NCBI GenBank assembly: GCA_036824465.1
Contig: DAITAC010000147.1
Coordinates: 1-7,372 of the forward strand
Direction: 5' to 3'
Length of the DNA stretch: 7,372 nucleotides
From: JAKOQB01 sp036824465
GTDB lineage: Bacteria > Pseudomonadota > Gammaproteobacteria > Burkholderiales > Burkholderiaceae_F
Part shown: in pieces, positions 6,053-7,372 of the stretch
Numbering within the stretch: the stretch's first letter is position 1
Layout of the letters: each line of letters starts with the position of its first letter
Program-made: the position numbers and the translations under genes
Notes under the pieces: generated by a model
Databases searched by the model: none
What the model saw: the letters and a program-made list of their open reading frames with translations, nothing else
Told to the model about the DNA's origin: nothing

Positions 6053-6574
6053 GTCTAAGAAGTTGTTGACGAGATTGACGGCGGCAGCCTGTCCGGGTTC
6101 GGACGGATACGGAATACCTGCGAACTCAGCACGTCCAGTACCGCACGGGCACGCGAGAAAGCTTGATCTGTACCGGCTGCCATCTTCGACATCTGGCCAG
6201 CGCGCGCCCGCGCGGGGCCGTCGGGGATCAGCGCATCGAGCACCATCACCTGATTGCCGGTCAGGCGGGCGGCAATCCGGGGTCGCCAAGAGCGGCCGTG
6301 CTGTTCAACAGCTCGACGTACCGCGACGAGAACTGTGACCGCGCCGCATTCGTTTCGTCGAAAGACACGGCATCGATCTGGGCCGCATTGACGACGACGC
6401 TCAGCACCACGTCCACCTGCGCCGTACGCGCCGCGGCAGTCGCTTCGACCTCGGGCCGACGACGCTCAGATCAAGTGTTCGGCGCTTCCTGGCGGCCCCG
6501 ATTCGACGGGCATGTGCGCTGTCATGCAGAACCGAACCGGAGCGCAGAATACGTGCGACTGAACTGGATGAAAC
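6053..6574. other. 522-base stretch without a confident gene
   Basis: This lies between msrA and the next plus-strand gene. On the plus strand the long open frame here (from 6163) runs into the following gene in the wrong frame and has no recognisable domain. A small inverted repeat GTCCG-GGTT-CGGAC (6091-6104) lies 39 bases after the msrA stop but has no T-run, so it is at best a weak transcript end. CCCGCGCGGG (6207-6216) is a short palindrome. The 13-base sequence CGACGACGCTCAG occurs twice, at 6392-6404 and 6457-6469. I see no tRNA, CRISPR or insertion-sequence ends. A possible decayed minus-strand gene is listed separately. Confidence 0.6.
6055..6470 (-). pseudogene. Possible decayed minus-strand coding region, unidentified
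   Basis: On the minus strand, 6470 to 6261 is an open stretch of 69 codons, mostly ending in G or C. It reads like protein (for example VDVVLSVVVNAAQIDAVSFD and RYVELLNSTAALGDP) before a TGA at 6263-6261. In a shifted frame an open stretch continues (IAARLTGNQVMVLDALIPDG ... QAFSRARAVLDVL) to a TAG at about 6055. A third frame gives GIPYPSEPGQAAAVNLVNN near 6100-6060 and then runs antisense to msrA. No start codon with a ribosome-binding site is found, and a stop lies at 6473-6471. The pattern suits a gene broken by frameshifts. Chance open frames in GC-rich DNA are an equal possibility. I recognise no family. Confidence 0.2.
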
Positions 6575-7246
6575 ATGCCCAAGGCGCAAAGAATCGCCAT
6601 CGTGGCCGGCGGCACAGGGCTTGTCGGCAGCGAACTCCTGACCTTGCTGGTTGCCGCGCCGGAGTATTCGCGCGTCATCGCACTGGCACGCCGGCCGCTG
6701 ACCCAATCCCACGAAAAACTGCAGCAGCGCGAAGCAGATTTTCAGAAGCTCGACGCCGTTCTAGCCGATCTCGTCCGGGCGAGCACGCCGATCGATGTCT
6801 TCTGCTGCCTGGGCACGACGATCCGAGTCGCAGGTTCGCAGGCCCAGTTCCGTCGCGTCGATCACGACTTCGTGATCGCGCTCGGTCGCTGGTGTCGTGA
6901 CGCAGGTGCGCGCAGGCTGCTCGTGATCAGTGCGCTGGGGGCGGAGGCGCAAAGTCACACTTTCTACAGCCGCGTCAAAGGTGAGATGGAACGCGACCTG
7001 GTGGCAATGGGGCTGAAGTCGCTGGTGATTCTGCGCCCGAGCCTGCTGGAGGGCGAGCGAAGGGAGATGCGCGTTGGCGAGCGGCTCGCGCTGCTTGCGA
7101 CCCGGCCGTTACGCCGTCTGATTCCGGCGCGCGTGCGGCCAGTCAGAGCGCGCGACGTTGCGGCGGCGCTGCTGCAAGCAGCGCGCGCCGAGAAACCGCC
7201 ATCCGTCATCGAATCGGCGCAGTTGCAGGGGGCGTCGACGGCCTGA
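6575..7246 (+). CDS. NAD(P)-binding atypical short-chain dehydrogenase, HTATIP2/TIP30-like
   Basis: A 223-residue single-domain Rossmann-fold protein, probably a cytoplasmic NAD(P)H-dependent oxidoreductase or dinucleotide-sensing protein. The N-terminus IAIVAGGTGLVGSELL holds the GGTGLVG dinucleotide-binding loop (12-18). ALARRPL (37-42) follows the second strand, where arginines favour NADPH. The motif VFCCLGTT (75-82) and the following GSQAQFRRVDHDFV closely match the HTATIP2 (TIP30/CC3) family. VISALGA with S119 and Y131-x-x-x-K135 (YSRVK) form the short-chain-dehydrogenase-like catalytic pattern. ILRPSLLEGER (152-162) fits the substrate-side loop. Its reaction is not established for bacterial homologues, to my knowledge. 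GGATGAAAC before the ATG gives a weak ribosome-binding site. Its last 41 bases overlap the end of the opposing penicillin acylase-type gene. Confidence 0.9.
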   Translation: MPKAQRIAIVAGGTGLVGSELLTLLVAAPEYSRVIALARRPLTQSHEKLQQREADFQKLDAVLADLVRASTPIDVFCCLGTTIRVAGSQAQFRRVDHDFVIALGRWCRDAGARRLLVISALGAEAQSHTFYSRVKGEMERDLVAMGLKSLVILRPSLLEGERREMRVGERLALLATRPLRRLIPARVRPVRARDVAAALLQAARAEKPPSVIESAQLQGASTA

Positions 7247-7372
7247 GGACGAGCGTCCTCGCGCCCGGACCTTTGATGTTCGGCAAGTCCCAGGGGATCG
7301 GCGCATAGCTGACGCGCCGCCAGTCGTCGACGAAATTGGAGTATTGATCGGACAACGGGTGCCCGCTCTGAC
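7206..7372 (-). CDS. Penicillin acylase family protein, C-terminal end only
   Basis: A minus-strand frame enters from the right edge (first full codon at 7370) and ends with TGA at 7208-7206, giving 54 residues. It begins QSGHPLSDQYSNFVDDW and continues RRVSYAPIPWD. The pattern QSG(H/N)P-x-S-x-x-Y ... W ... Y-x-P-(I/L/M)-P is the characteristic C-terminus of penicillin acylase / N-acyl homoserine lactone acylase type Ntn-hydrolases. These are large secreted or periplasmic precursors (commonly 700-850 residues) that cleave themselves and hydrolyse amides of N-acyl compounds. Only the tail is visible, so the catalytic serine and substrate type cannot be judged. The last residues (LVLRPSTPPATAPIR) are antisense to the end of the dehydrogenase gene. 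Confidence 0.85.
   Translation of the reverse strand, partial: QSGHPLSDQYSNFVDDWRRVSYAPIPWDLPNIKGPGARTLVLRPSTPPATAPIR
7245..7260. terminator. Small hairpin at the convergent gene ends (possible terminator)
   Basis: GAGGAC-GAGC-GTCCTC is a perfect 6-base-pair stem with a 4-base loop beginning within the stop codon of the dehydrogenase gene. There is no T-run on either strand, so it is not a classical intrinsic terminator. Its position immediately after the stop is suggestive. On the other strand it is still coding sequence for the penicillin acylase tail. Confidence 0.3.

Noticed and set aside
6091..6104. Hairpin GTCCG-GGTT-CGGAC as an msrA terminator
   Set aside because: The stem is only 5 base pairs and no T-run follows, too weak to list as a terminator.
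5498..6289. Minus-strand open frame opposite msrA
   Set aside because: Mostly antisense to msrA, which has full catalytic motifs. Only its first part (about 6060-6130) was kept as part of a tentative remnant.
6163..6900. Plus-strand open frame of 245 codons overlapping the dehydrogenase gene
   Set aside because: It runs through the dehydrogenase gene in another frame, has no recognisable motif, and loses to the TIP30-like protein with clear motifs.

Overview
The window is GC-rich, and the codons of its genes mostly end in G or C. It encodes a periplasmic ABC binding protein, a Sec-exported enzyme, a probable Tat-exported enzyme and the end of a penicillin-acylase-type enzyme. This fits a Gram-negative proteobacterium. 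The order permease / M20 aminoacylase / family 5 binding protein / permease recalls Burkholderiales, so a betaproteobacterium is my best guess. The G-rich heptamer repeats would also suit a gammaproteobacterium such as a xanthomonad. I cannot name a genus.

Left part (1-4743, all minus strand): a peptide/nickel-type ABC import operon. In transcription order it holds a DppB-like permease (4743 to 3760), an M20 amidohydrolase (3760 to 2546, overlapping the permease stop by one base), a family 5 periplasmic binding protein (2533 to 935), and a DppC-like permease (787, running off the left edge). The ATPase genes are not in the window and would be expected beyond position 1. The likely logic is uptake of a peptide-like or N-acylated compound followed by its hydrolysis in the cytoplasm. 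The gap between the binding protein and DppC is bounded by two opposed arrays of four G-rich heptamers. They would fold the transcript into a 28-position stem running almost exactly from the stop codon of one gene to the start codon of the next.

Centre (4744-4958): a divergent intergenic region with the start of the ABC operon on one side and the msr genes on the other. It holds a weak -10-like box and a GC palindrome.

Right of centre (4959-6052, plus strand): a two-gene methionine sulfoxide reductase operon. MsrB carries a twin-arginine signal and MsrA a Sec signal, so both probably repair oxidised periplasmic proteins, acting on opposite stereoisomers of methionine sulfoxide.

Right end: 6053-6574 has no confident gene but shows coding-like stretches on the minus strand in shifting frames, perhaps a decayed gene. 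A plus-strand atypical short-chain dehydrogenase of the HTATIP2/TIP30 type follows (6575-7246). Its 3' end overlaps, tail to tail, the 3' end of a minus-strand penicillin acylase family gene (7372 to 7206) that enters from the right edge.

Most of the window is well-known biology. The most unusual element is the stop-to-start heptamer hairpin inside the ABC operon.
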